A stretch of 52,875 bases of DNA from the NCBI RefSeq assembly GCF_036567765.1, contig NZ_DATCTU010000031.1:1-52875 (forward strand), given 5' to 3'. A program made the position numbers and the translations under genes. Position 1 is the stretch's first letter. Each line of letters opens with the position of its first letter. This DNA comes from Pseudobacteroides sp. (lineage in GTDB: Bacteria > Bacillota > Clostridia > Acetivibrionales > DSM-2933). The notes beneath the pieces are model-generated. The model was given only the letters and a program-made list of their open reading frames with translations, was not told the DNA's origin and made no database searches. This document shows, piece after piece, positions 45,561 to 52,875 of this stretch.

Positions 45561-46820
45561 CTATCCATTAAAACTGAATTTCTGTCTTGTCCAAAGCCGA
45601 CGTACCAGTAGCAGCAGAGTGAAAAGCAGTATCAGATTTACCAACATATTGGCTATAAATGCTCCCGATATACCCATGAACTTTGTAAGGATATATTGTA
45701 TAAAGATAATTAATGGAAGCGGTATAGCCGCTGCTATCAGGTTAAATTTTGTTTCCTCGGCTCCTCCCATAGCTACAGTGAAGCTGAATAACTGGTATAT
45801 TGACATAATTCCTAATGTTACCGATGCCAATATAATGTAGAGCAGGTTGAATTCATATTTCTTCCCATACATTAAAATAGTAAATGAAGACCAGAGGACA
45901 CCTGCTAAAAACAGAACTGAAAATATAGGCAAGCAGTATTTTGCAATCTTCTTATATATTGCTTTCTTATCCATGACGGCAATTGTAGGCAGAAAAACAA
46001 CACTAAATATTTCATAAAAGAAAAGTCCGAAAAGATTTCTTGTGTTTCCTATATAAACCGAGTATAGGCCTGTCTGATATGGATCACAGAAGCATTTAAC
46101 AAAATACAGATCACTGCTTGTTAAAAACACGCTGAGCCCTGCACATAGCATATTAACGAAGCCGTAAGAGTAAACAAAAGCAACTGTTTTCTTTTTGAAA
46201 GCAAACCTTTTTACTCCTGTCAAAGCCAGTGAAGCAATAATAAAAAGTGTGAAAGCTATATAATTAGTAATCAGGTATGAATCTAAAGTTTTTCTCTCCA
46301 TAATATAAAATTGAACTAACAAGGACACTGTAAATAAAATGACAAAGAATAATTTTGTTATACAAACCTGAATGTATTTCTTTTGCCCCCTTAAAAAGGA
46401 TTCACTAATAATGTAATATGCAGTCAATATACCTAGAAGAATCGAATTTAATAGGAGCCATTTTGGGATATTGAGCAAACTACAGATCATATTGGAGAAG
46501 ATATAGTATATTGCTATAAAAACAAGTGAAATAGGAATATTGCTTAGTATGGTAGTTGATATAACTTCTTCTTGATTTTTCTCATCCATGGCAGGCAAGT
46601 ATTTATTCATGGATATATTTATACCCATTACCAAAGGAATCGCCAGAAAACCCGCTATGCTATTAATTATTGCAAAATCCCCTATTCTAACAGGTCCCAG
46701 CTCTCTTGCTGCTACTATAGACATGGCAATATTGACTGCCTGTGTAAAAATCTTAAATATAAAGATTATGCCCAGACTTTTTAAAAAACCGCTTAAAAGC
46801 TTATTTGACAATACATCCAT
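45561..46820 (-). CDS. Polysaccharide flippase (Wzx / MATE-like)
   Basis: 419 aa, about 12 hydrophobic helices, with the family start LGIIFIFKIFTQAVNIAMSI followed by AARELGPVRIGDFAIINSIAG. This is the polysaccharide biosynthesis / MVF superfamily that flips lipid-linked repeat units to the outer face. It sits in the operon between glycosyltransferase genes and a membrane gene, with gaps of 5-9 bp. No Wzy polymerase was clearly recognised; the neighbouring membrane protein is too small to be a typical one. Confidence 0.88.
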   Translation of the reverse strand: MDVLSNKLLSGFLKSLGIIFIFKIFTQAVNIAMSIVAARELGPVRIGDFAIINSIAGFLAIPLVMGINISMNKYLPAMDEKNQEEVISTTILSNIPISLVFIAIYYIFSNMICSLLNIPKWLLLNSILLGILTAYYIISESFLRGQKKYIQVCITKLFFVILFTVSLLVQFYIMERKTLDSYLITNYIAFTLFIIASLALTGVKRFAFKKKTVAFVYSYGFVNMLCAGLSVFLTSSDLYFVKCFCDPYQTGLYSVYIGNTRNLFGLFFYEIFSVVFLPTIAVMDKKAIYKKIAKYCLPIFSVLFLAGVLWSSFTILMYGKKYEFNLLYIILASVTLGIMSIYQLFSFTVAMGGAEETKFNLIAAAIPLPLIIFIQYILTKFMGISGAFIANMLVNLILLFTLLLLVRRLWTRQKFSFNG

Positions 46821-46825
46821 ACCTA

Positions 46826-47527
46826 TCAGTCACTCCCCAGGCTAACTCCACGAGATACAGTTTCATTTTTGGGAGTAAACAATCTGGCAAACCATGAATC
46901 CACAGGCAAGTATAAAAGTAAAAGCATTAAAGGAATATGGCATAAGCAAAAGATTATGCCCTCAAAATATGTAGGATAGTGTCCGATTATAACCTTTATG
47001 TGGTGTGCATACTGTATAACCTCAGGTATCCCAACAGGATTAACAAGGTACCACATCAAATCAAGAAAGCCTGAGAAAAGAATTATTACTCCGCTTGCAC
47101 CGATCTTAAAACAATTTCCCGGTGTTCCTCCACCTACTCTATAGGCAAAGCATACTGACATGATTATTGCCGGATAAAGCAGCAGATACAGTAACGTATA
47201 ATATTCACTGAAGGTAGTTTCAGTAGCTTTGGGCATTTCAAGGAATCCATAATAGCTTATCCTTGGCCCCAGGTAAGCGGTATACCCCAGCAGCGGTAAT
47301 AAAAGCAGTAAATATGCTTTTTTAGATTTGTTAGGGAAGTAACTTATACTTAGAATCAGGAACATAAAGCTTGTTATTTTAAAAACCACATGCCAGATCG
47401 AATCAATCTGCTGCTTATGCGGCATGACAAACCAAATCACAAGAAAGCATGCAAACCCTAATGCTCCAAACAAAACCCATAATAAATTCTCGAAAATCAA
47501 AGATTTTATATCCTTATTTGTATTCAT
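46826..47527 (-). CDS. Multi-pass membrane protein of the exopolysaccharide operon, unknown
   Basis: 233 aa. The ATG at 47527 has GGGGT 8 nt upstream; the frame reaches 47620 but that would overlap the upstream gene. Six to seven hydrophobic segments are seen, including LLWVLFGALGFACFLVIWFV, VVFKITSFMFLILSISYF, YLLLLLPLLGYTAYL and IIFCLCHIPLMLLLLYL. GPRISYYGFLEMPKATE and YAHHIKVIIGHYPTYFEG are extracellular or loop segments. No family was recognised. Position suggests a role in polymer export or modification; a small polymerase is conceivable. Confidence 0.75.
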   Translation of the reverse strand: MNTNKDIKSLIFENLLWVLFGALGFACFLVIWFVMPHKQQIDSIWHVVFKITSFMFLILSISYFPNKSKKAYLLLLLPLLGYTAYLGPRISYYGFLEMPKATETTFSEYYTLLYLLLYPAIIMSVCFAYRVGGGTPGNCFKIGASGVIILFSGFLDLMWYLVNPVGIPEVIQYAHHIKVIIGHYPTYFEGIIFCLCHIPLMLLLLYLPVDSWFARLFTPKNETVSRGVSLGSD

Positions 47528-47549
47528 ATAACTGTACCCCATTCTATTT

Positions 47550-48506
47550 TTATTTCTTTTGCGACACATTCTCAACTTCTTTATCCACCTTATCGATATT
47601 GGCTGTTGATTTAACAGCATATAGAGGTCTATGTTTTACCTCATCGTATATCCGCCCTGTGTATTCTCCCAAAATTCCCAATGCAATCACACCCATTCCA
47701 CTCATCATAAAGTTTATGGTAAGAAATATCCCCTGCTCACTATGATTACTTTTTAGAAAAACCAAGCTGATAAAGTTATACACAAAGATTAAAACCCCAA
47801 GGTAATACACAAATTTTAAGGGTTTGAATGAAAATGACATAATGGCATCTAATCCTAGTTTTATCAACTTCCATGGGGAATAATGGGTCTTCCCTGCAAA
47901 GCGTGCATCTCTATAATATTCAACGCTTGTAGTTTTAAACCCCAGCCAGCTTACCAATCCTCGAAAGTACCTGTTTTTTTCCTTCATGGTTTTCAACAAA
48001 TCACATACTCGTCTGTCAATCAGCCTGAAATCTCCCACATCTGTAGGCATATCAATATCAGTCATCTTTTTTAACAGCCTGTAGAATGTAAATGTGGCAA
48101 ATCTTTTAAAAAGAGATTCCCATTCTCTTCTTATCCTTTTCCCATAGACCACATCATATCCGTCTTTCCATTTAGCAATCATTTTTGGAATTACTTCAGG
48201 CGGGTCTTGCAAATCCGCATCAATAACTACAATTGCATCTCCTTCACAATGATCAATACCGGCCGTAACAGCCAATTGTTGACCGAAATTGCGGGATAGT
48301 TCAATTAACTTTACACTCTTGTCATATCTGCAAACATTATGTACTATGTCAGATGTCCTATCCCTGCTGCCATCATTGATGAATACAATCTCATAAGCTT
48401 CTTTTAGTGAGTCCATAGAAGACTTGATTCTCTTGTATGTGTCCAGCACTACTGCCTCCTCATTAAACAACGGTACAATAACCGAATAACGAATGGGCTT
48501 GCTCAT
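47550..48506 (-). CDS. Polyprenyl-phosphate glycosyltransferase (GT2, ArnC/GtrB/DPM1-like)
   Basis: 318 aa. The start MSKPIRYS at 48506 has AAAGGAG 8 nt upstream, better than ATGs at 48512 and 48533. GT-A signatures: YSVIVPLFNEEAVVLDTYKR, IVFINDGSRDRT, ELSRNFGQQLAVTAGID, VVIDADLQDPPEVIPKM (DxD), then DVGDFRLIDRR. Two C-terminal membrane segments (FVYYLGVLIFVYNFISLVFL and INFMMSGMGVIALGILGEY) and the end GRIYDEVKHRPLY are typical. It loads a sugar onto undecaprenyl phosphate. First gene of the exopolysaccharide operon. Confidence 0.93.
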   Translation of the reverse strand: MSKPIRYSVIVPLFNEEAVVLDTYKRIKSSMDSLKEAYEIVFINDGSRDRTSDIVHNVCRYDKSVKLIELSRNFGQQLAVTAGIDHCEGDAIVVIDADLQDPPEVIPKMIAKWKDGYDVVYGKRIRREWESLFKRFATFTFYRLLKKMTDIDMPTDVGDFRLIDRRVCDLLKTMKEKNRYFRGLVSWLGFKTTSVEYYRDARFAGKTHYSPWKLIKLGLDAIMSFSFKPLKFVYYLGVLIFVYNFISLVFLKSNHSEQGIFLTINFMMSGMGVIALGILGEYTGRIYDEVKHRPLYAVKSTANIDKVDKEVENVSQKK

Positions 48507-48632
48507 TTTCATATCTCCTTTCCCATGATACAACTATAAATTTGCACCATGCTAATTTTAAATTTAGTTTGTTCCTAATTCATTTGTTTTTTAAATAATA
48601 TCAAAATATTGACAACTTAATAATGTCTAAAA

Positions 48633-48648
48633 GACACAACAATGTGTC
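48633..48648. promoter_or_regulatory. Palindrome upstream of the exopolysaccharide operon
   Basis: GACACA acaa TGTGTC, about 130 bp before the first gene of the operon and next to TTGACA-like sequences on both strands (near 48609 and 48652). A regulator-binding site is possible; the AraC-type regulator encoded nearby is one candidate, though AraC sites are more often direct repeats. Confidence 0.3.
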
Positions 48649-48721
48649 CTAATGTCAACACTTTTAATGTTACTTATTGATTTAAACACAAGCCCCAATT
48701 TGACCATAACATCCATACATA

Positions 48722-48753
48722 AAAAACCACCCGGCTTTAGTCAGGTGGTTTTT
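48722..48753 (-). terminator. Rho-independent terminator
   Basis: AAAAACCACC and GGTGGTTTTT form a perfect 10-bp stem with a 12-nt loop, with T/A runs on both sides. It lies 20 bp behind the stop of the AraC gene at 48774 and separates it from the exopolysaccharide operon. Confidence 0.9.
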
Positions 48754-48773
48754 ACACGTTTTATTTAAATTTA

Positions 48774-49604
48774 TCAACTGCATTTTGACTTATACTCTTT
48801 TGGCGAAACTCCAATTGATTTTTTAAAAGCCTTGGAAAAGCTTCGAAAATCATTGTATCCGACATCGTACGCTATTTCATTTATTGTACGGCTGCTATTG
48901 ATTAGAAACTCACATGCCTTTGATATCCTGTATTTTATAAGAAACTCCTTCGGAGAAATATTTAAAGCCTCTTTAAAAATTTTTGACAAATACTTTCTGG
49001 ATATGCATATTTGCTTTGCAACACTGTTGATGTTAATTGGATAAGGATAATTTTTAGTTATATAATCAACAGCTTGTTTTATATATACATCATAAGCATT
49101 TTCTTTTAGATTAATCATGCTTCTCTTAGCTGAGTCCTCAATAATCTGCGACAATAAAAAATATACCAGGCTTAAGTATTTCAAGTCTTTTCCTATTGTT
49201 ATCTGATTGCAGTTGCTCATTGTGTCAAATACATTTTCGATCAAATCAATATCTTTGAAGTAAAATATAGGGTTTTTTCCACTTATATAAGCCTTGCTTA
49301 AGCACAATGATGCACTTACCCCTGTAAACCCTATCCAGCAAAACGTCCATGGGTTTCCATCGTCTGAGATATAGTATGAATACTTTTGAGGAGTTATTAA
49401 AAAACCAGTGCCTCTAGAAATTTCATATGACTCGTTATCATAAAATAATGCACCGTTTCCTGATAGAACAAAACACATAATATAATAATTATTTTGCCCC
49501 GGTATCCAGAAATGCCTGGGAATACATTTCTCCTTGCCAAAATAATATATCGAGAGGTCAATATTTGATCTTAAGAATTCACTTTCTACCGCATAGCTGT
49601 ACAT
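48774..49604 (-). CDS. AraC-family transcriptional regulator
   Basis: 276 aa. The N-terminal AraC-type cupin sensor domain is seen in NNYYIMCFVLSGNGALFYDN and YEISRGTGFLITPQ. The C-terminal double helix-turn-helix has INSVAKQICISRKYLSKIFK, then SPKEFLIKYRISKACEFL, NEIAYDVGYNDFRSFSKAFK and GVSPKEYK. The start MYSYAVESEF at 49604 has GGGAGAG upstream. Regulators of this build usually sense sugars. It is co-directional with, and upstream of, the exopolysaccharide operon but separated by a terminator, so it could act on that operon only in trans. Confidence 0.9.
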   Translation of the reverse strand: MYSYAVESEFLRSNIDLSIYYFGKEKCIPRHFWIPGQNNYYIMCFVLSGNGALFYDNESYEISRGTGFLITPQKYSYYISDDGNPWTFCWIGFTGVSASLCLSKAYISGKNPIFYFKDIDLIENVFDTMSNCNQITIGKDLKYLSLVYFLLSQIIEDSAKRSMINLKENAYDVYIKQAVDYITKNYPYPININSVAKQICISRKYLSKIFKEALNISPKEFLIKYRISKACEFLINSSRTINEIAYDVGYNDFRSFSKAFKKSIGVSPKEYKSKCS

Positions 49605-49770
49605 ATAAATTCTCTCCCAATGAAAAATCATAATTTGCAACTTCTTTAAATTATTTACTAAATTGTTCGCAATTGTTTGATTCTTTCAGAGGGTGATTCA
49701 AAAATTTTTTCAGCAACAGCTGCCCTTATTTGATATGCAAAAAGTTATGCCGTTTCAAGCTTTTGTCTTG

Positions 49771-50331
49771 TCATTTTGTCAAATACTTGGCTATTTTAGA
49801 ATCATATTGTATGCCGCTATTATTAACAATTTCATCCAAGGCTTCCTCATGCAGAAAAGTCTTTCTATAGACCCTTTTTATGATTATAGCGGAATACGAA
49901 TCTGCAACTTGAAGAATCCTTGCTTCTTTTCGATATTATCATCAGATGGAGAAGAGTTTGCCTGCCCAATGGCTAACGAAAGGTTCATAGGATCAATTTC
50001 AGGGTCAATTGTAAAAACCTTGCTTTTGACAAACGTCAAAAGGCTTTCACTAATCCCCTGCACTCTTTTACTTCCATCATTCCTAACAACAATAACAAAT
50101 TCATCCCCGCCCAGCCTTCCAATAATCATGGACAGAAAAGGTAATCAGATTGTTCTGGACAACTTTTAAAAAAGCCCCATGAGTATTGACTCTTCCCTCA
50201 ATATCGGTTTCTTTTATAATGAAACTTTTTATAGTTTTAGATCTACAAGTACAATGAAAGACTCTGTATATTACCTGGGGCCAGGATAATGATATTAATA
50301 TTGAAGAATTACATGGTTGAGACAGGCTCAA
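49771..50331 (-). pseudogene. Decayed GGDEF / HD-GYP protein gene
   Basis: Pieces in different frames on the minus strand follow the order of a diguanylate cyclase plus phosphodiesterase. GRVNTHGAFLKVVQNN (about 50230-50150) resembles the GGDEF GHxxGDxxLkxVa region. IIGRLGGDEFVIVVRNDGSK (about 50126-50067) is the active-site motif. Near 49771-49852, HEEALDEIVNNSGIQYDSKI followed by AKYLTK and stop matches the very end of HD-GYP domains. Frames change between pieces and most of both domains is gone. It lies directly behind an intact HD-GYP gene. Confidence 0.7.
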
Positions 50332-50333
50332 TA

Positions 50334-51380
50334 TTATAGTATATTCTGAATAAATACAGTTCTCTCTTTGCCTAAATCTATGTCTTTTGGGGAAGATAAG
50401 CCTCGATTAACCTTATTATAATAAACTCTTACAATAGGACGTGCACCTTGGTTGTTTCTTATGTTGACTACTACTCCAACTTCTCCGGTAGATAATCTAA
50501 CCATTGAGCCCAAAGGGTAAACTGCTAGATTATTCACAACTGCTTTAACAATGTTGCTATCAAAAAAATAATTACCGCCACCATACAATAATTCAATTGC
50601 TTGGTATCTGGGAATGTTATCAAAACGAACAGCCCTGTCAAAAGTGTCGCATACACATATTATTCTGGACCCTAGCGGTATGGATTCTCCTGATAGCTTA
50701 CCAGGAAACCCATCACCATTCCACTGCTCATGATGATGCAGAATAATATTAGAGATTTTGTCTGCAACGCCTGCTTCCTTAGCAAAGTAATATCCATAAA
50801 GTGAATGCTCTTTAAAAAGGGCTTCCTGTTGGAAAGTTCTTTGTGTTGCACTAACTAAATGGGGCATTTCACATAAACCTAAATCATGAATCAAAGCAGC
50901 TGAACCTATGGTAACCATTTCCTTTTCACTTAAGTCAAGAGCTCCCGCTACTAACATGGAAAGTGCACAGACACTTACTGAATGAGTAAATAAAAATTTA
51001 TCATCTACAATTTTCATCTGAACACAAAATCCAGCCAGTACACTATCATCAATAATTTCTAAAATTAAATTTCTAGCAAGCCTTGATACTTCTAGCATTT
51101 TATCTGATTTATTAGCTTCATTTTTATCAGGGCATAACTTTAGTATTTCTTCATTCAAGCTGCTTTTCAGTGTTTTCCTTATATTATCTATGGGATCGAT
51201 ACAAAGAGTATACAATTCCTCAACCAATATCTCCTGAAATTGGCGGGATTTAATCTGATTGATAAATGATTCGGTAAGCTTTGTACCTTTATTCAACAAT
51301 ACCTTTTTGGTTTTTGGACATAATATTGCTTCAGCTAAAATCATTCCTTCTGATAATTCAGAAACAGCGACTTTTTCCAC
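50334..51380 (-). CDS. HD-GYP domain c-di-GMP phosphodiesterase
   Basis: 348 aa. The GTG start has AGAAGGTGG upstream. An N-terminal small domain begins VAVSELSEGMILAEAI, common before HD-GYP. The HD pair is in AALIHDLGL (near 161), with EHSLYGYYFAKEAG and then HHHEQWNGDGFPG (near 215), where the GYP motif reads GFP. A C-terminal segment VYPLGSMVRLSTGEVGVVV is typical of full HD-GYP proteins. It should hydrolyse c-di-GMP to GMP in the cytoplasm. It is intact although the c-di-GMP gene just downstream is decayed. Confidence 0.92.
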   Translation of the reverse strand: MEKVAVSELSEGMILAEAILCPKTKKVLLNKGTKLTESFINQIKSRQFQEILVEELYTLCIDPIDNIRKTLKSSLNEEILKLCPDKNEANKSDKMLEVSRLARNLILEIIDDSVLAGFCVQMKIVDDKFLFTHSVSVCALSMLVAGALDLSEKEMVTIGSAALIHDLGLCEMPHLVSATQRTFQQEALFKEHSLYGYYFAKEAGVADKISNIILHHHEQWNGDGFPGKLSGESIPLGSRIICVCDTFDRAVRFDNIPRYQAIELLYGGGNYFFDSNIVKAVVNNLAVYPLGSMVRLSTGEVGVVVNIRNNQGARPIVRVYYNKVNRGLSSPKDIDLGKERTVFIQNIL

Positions 51381-51768
51381 TTAGCCACCTTCTTTCAAAT
51401 ATTACATATTACAATAAAACTTAAGGGAAACAAAATGCAAATAAAGATATGATTATTACATATGATATATAATCATATTATACAATATTTACAGTAAAGA
51501 TTCAAATCTAGTCCCTTTAGTTTTTGCCTGGAAAGAAAACCATATAGCTGATTTCAATTCCTTATGCGGCTTTTAAGTATAGATTTATCAGCTTTATATA
51601 AAGTTGTACCACTTTCTTACCAGCAGTATGGGTAAATTTATGCAGATAGGATATCTTATCTCAAACTAAAAAGCAGTAGGTAGAGATATTTCTAACTACT
51701 GCCTTTCTCAGTATAACCAATGTAGTTTACGCTCCTGCTAAAATGTGTTTTACATGATATCTGAAATA
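51381..51768. other. Intergenic region between HD-GYP and the broken AraC gene
   Basis: 388 bp without a gene. It holds the terminator at 51668-51703 and presumably the HD-GYP promoter in the AT-rich part near 51420-51500, where no clear boxes could be assigned. Confidence 0.5.
51668..51703 (-). terminator. Terminator behind the broken AraC gene
   Basis: On the minus strand GCAGTAGTTAGA pairs with a TCTACC-TACTGC arm (one bulge) around a short loop, followed by TTTTTAG. Confidence 0.7.
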
Positions 51769-52505
51769 TTACTTGATGTTTATTTGCCTTGCTTCTATAT
51801 AGCCTCTATATCCTTGGGGCTCAAGTTGAAATCTTGGAGCCTCGTCATCCGCCCAATCAAAGCCATAAATCTGAGGATTGTATTTTTTTATCACTTCCCA
51901 TAATTCTTCAATTGCTTCACCAAACTTTTCATCGTCAAATGGTTCTCCCTGGAAAACCATCATTTTACAAGGCGGCAGGTCAATGATTTCAAACCCATCC
52001 GGTATTAGTCCAGCATAATCTTGAGGTACTTCTACACCTTGAACATATTGTGATGTCCCAGGTTTAATCAAATTCTTTGGCAGCCACATCCCAGCTGGTT
52101 CATACATCTTTTTTCCTCGGGCATTTCAATCTCTCCTTTTTGCATTGTGAAGGTAATAATCACGAATACGCTGGGGCATAAACAGCTGTATCGGTTCAGG
52201 ACTATCACTGTATTTTTTGGGCGACACTCCGAACTGTTTAATAAAAGCTCTTGTAAAGCCTTCATGAGAGTCAAATACAAAATCAAATGCTACATCAACA
52301 ACTCTTGGCTGTTTATCTCTAAGCAATAATGCTGCTCTACTTAACCTTAAAGCTCTAATATATTCAAAAGGTGTCTTACCGGTAAATTCCTTGAAAATCC
52401 TTGCAGAATGCCATTGTGAATATCCTCAGCTTTAGCAAGCTCGCTTAGCGTAATTTGAGTATTAATGTTTTCATTTATATAATCCTGCATACGCTGTGCT
52501 GCCAT
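51769..52505 (-). pseudogene. AraC-family regulator with GyrI-like effector domain, broken by three frameshifts
   Basis: Begins MAAQRMQDYINENINTQITL at 52505. Correcting frame by one base restores a normal AraC DNA-binding domain: ..ELAKA | GYSQWHSARIFKEFTGKTPF, EYIRALRLSRAALLLRD, then VVDVAFDFVFDSHEGFTRAF. A second shift near 52145 (extra A in CACAATGCAAAA) and a third near 52113 (AAAAAAG, one A short) separate it from the effector-binding part. That part reads MYEPAGMWLPKNL...GFEIIDLPPCKMMVFQGEPF and ends at 51769. Apart from the three single-base changes the gene is well preserved, so it is either very recently lost or the sequence has errors here. The intact protein would be a drug- or ligand-sensing regulator of about 245 aa. 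Confidence 0.75.
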
Positions 52506-52875
52506 CAGTGGTCAACCTTCCATGGAAGCAAGTAAAAAGATATTGAGATAAACTATGGCTTTTGGCGTATTCATTGAATCCTGTTTCCAAATACTTCTAT
52601 GCAGCTATAAAACACTACGCCTGCACATTATTAACAGATGTCGCATTGTTTTTCAATTATTCAGAAATAGGAGTGTTAAAGTTATGGCAGAGTGGACTTA
52701 AATTCATATTTGGATTAAAATTATATATATTGAGATGTATAGTTTCGAAAAGTAACTGGTAATTGGCTTGAAAACAAAAATTCAGGTTTGATTCATAAAA
52801 AACAAGGTAAAAAACCTTATTGAACTTTGAAAAAAGTATATTGTTACGACAGAGCAAATAAAAAAGGGCATGGCA
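52506..52875. other. Right-edge region, nothing recognised
   Basis: 370 bp, AT-rich. Short frames on both strands have no ribosome sites and no family features. A weak AAGGT/ACCTT hairpin near 52804-52820 is the only structure noticed. Confidence 0.5.

Noticed and set aside
49693..50169. 158-codon plus-strand frame
   Set aside because: It is the antisense of the GGDEF/HD-GYP remnant, whose motifs are readable on the minus strand.

Overview
The window looks like an AT-rich, anaerobic, cellulosome-forming clostridium (Acetivibrio / Pseudobacteroides-like Hungateiclostridiaceae). The taxonomic call is inference. It rests on a secreted scaffoldin with a CBM3 and four type II cohesins (17230-20211), a protein with an X-module plus type II-like dockerin (1227-9317), strong AGGAGG ribosome binding sites and Clostridium-like gene content.

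Layout. (1) 1-9424, minus strand: a very large secreted protein (about 2,696 aa) built as a polymorphic toxin. It has a signal peptide, X-module/dockerin, FN3, PPC and CARDB adhesive repeats, calcium-binding repeats, a vWA domain, a peptidoglycan-binding-like module, a Hint autoprocessing domain and a C-terminal nuclease-like domain. Two tandem WG-repeat genes follow at once and are the natural immunity candidates. A good sigma-A promoter with an overlapping perfect palindrome drives the unit. (2) 9425-15851, minus: recombinase and amidase remnants, a staygreen homologue, a four-helix protein, an L,D-transpeptidase, and a methyltransferase / U32 / flavin amine oxidase row. (3) 15991-21415, plus: an FMN flavoprotein, the scaffoldin and a cysteine synthase. 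(4) 21490-28283: a ComFB homologue, then an operon of a REC-histidine kinase, a large hybrid kinase with three receivers, and a CheR with an extra N-terminal domain. (5) 28336-33275, plus: a strongly structured, terminator-ended RNA region, then a short MutS2 homologue co-directional with a three-gene ABC-2 exporter. (6) 33281-39522: Dps, lipoproteins, a broken gene, an ankyrin lipoprotein, SelO and an RsiV/PdaC-like lipoprotein. (7) 39525-48506, minus: an exopolysaccharide operon (lipid-linked glycosyltransferase, membrane protein, flippase, two tandem GT2 paralogues, GT4, UDP-glucose dehydrogenase, UDP-xylose synthase), with an AraC regulator gene upstream. (8) 49771-52875: a decayed GGDEF/HD-GYP gene, an intact HD-GYP gene, and an AraC-type regulator broken by three single-base shifts.

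How it fits together. The main idea is a toxin that could be displayed or released on cellulosome scaffolds: its type II-like X-dockerin should fit type II cohesins such as the four encoded about 8 kb away. c-di-GMP-related genes (ComFB, HD-GYP, GGDEF remnant), multi-receiver kinases and the exopolysaccharide operon suggest a locus concerned with surface lifestyle. All functions are read from sequence alone; nothing was searched or computed.
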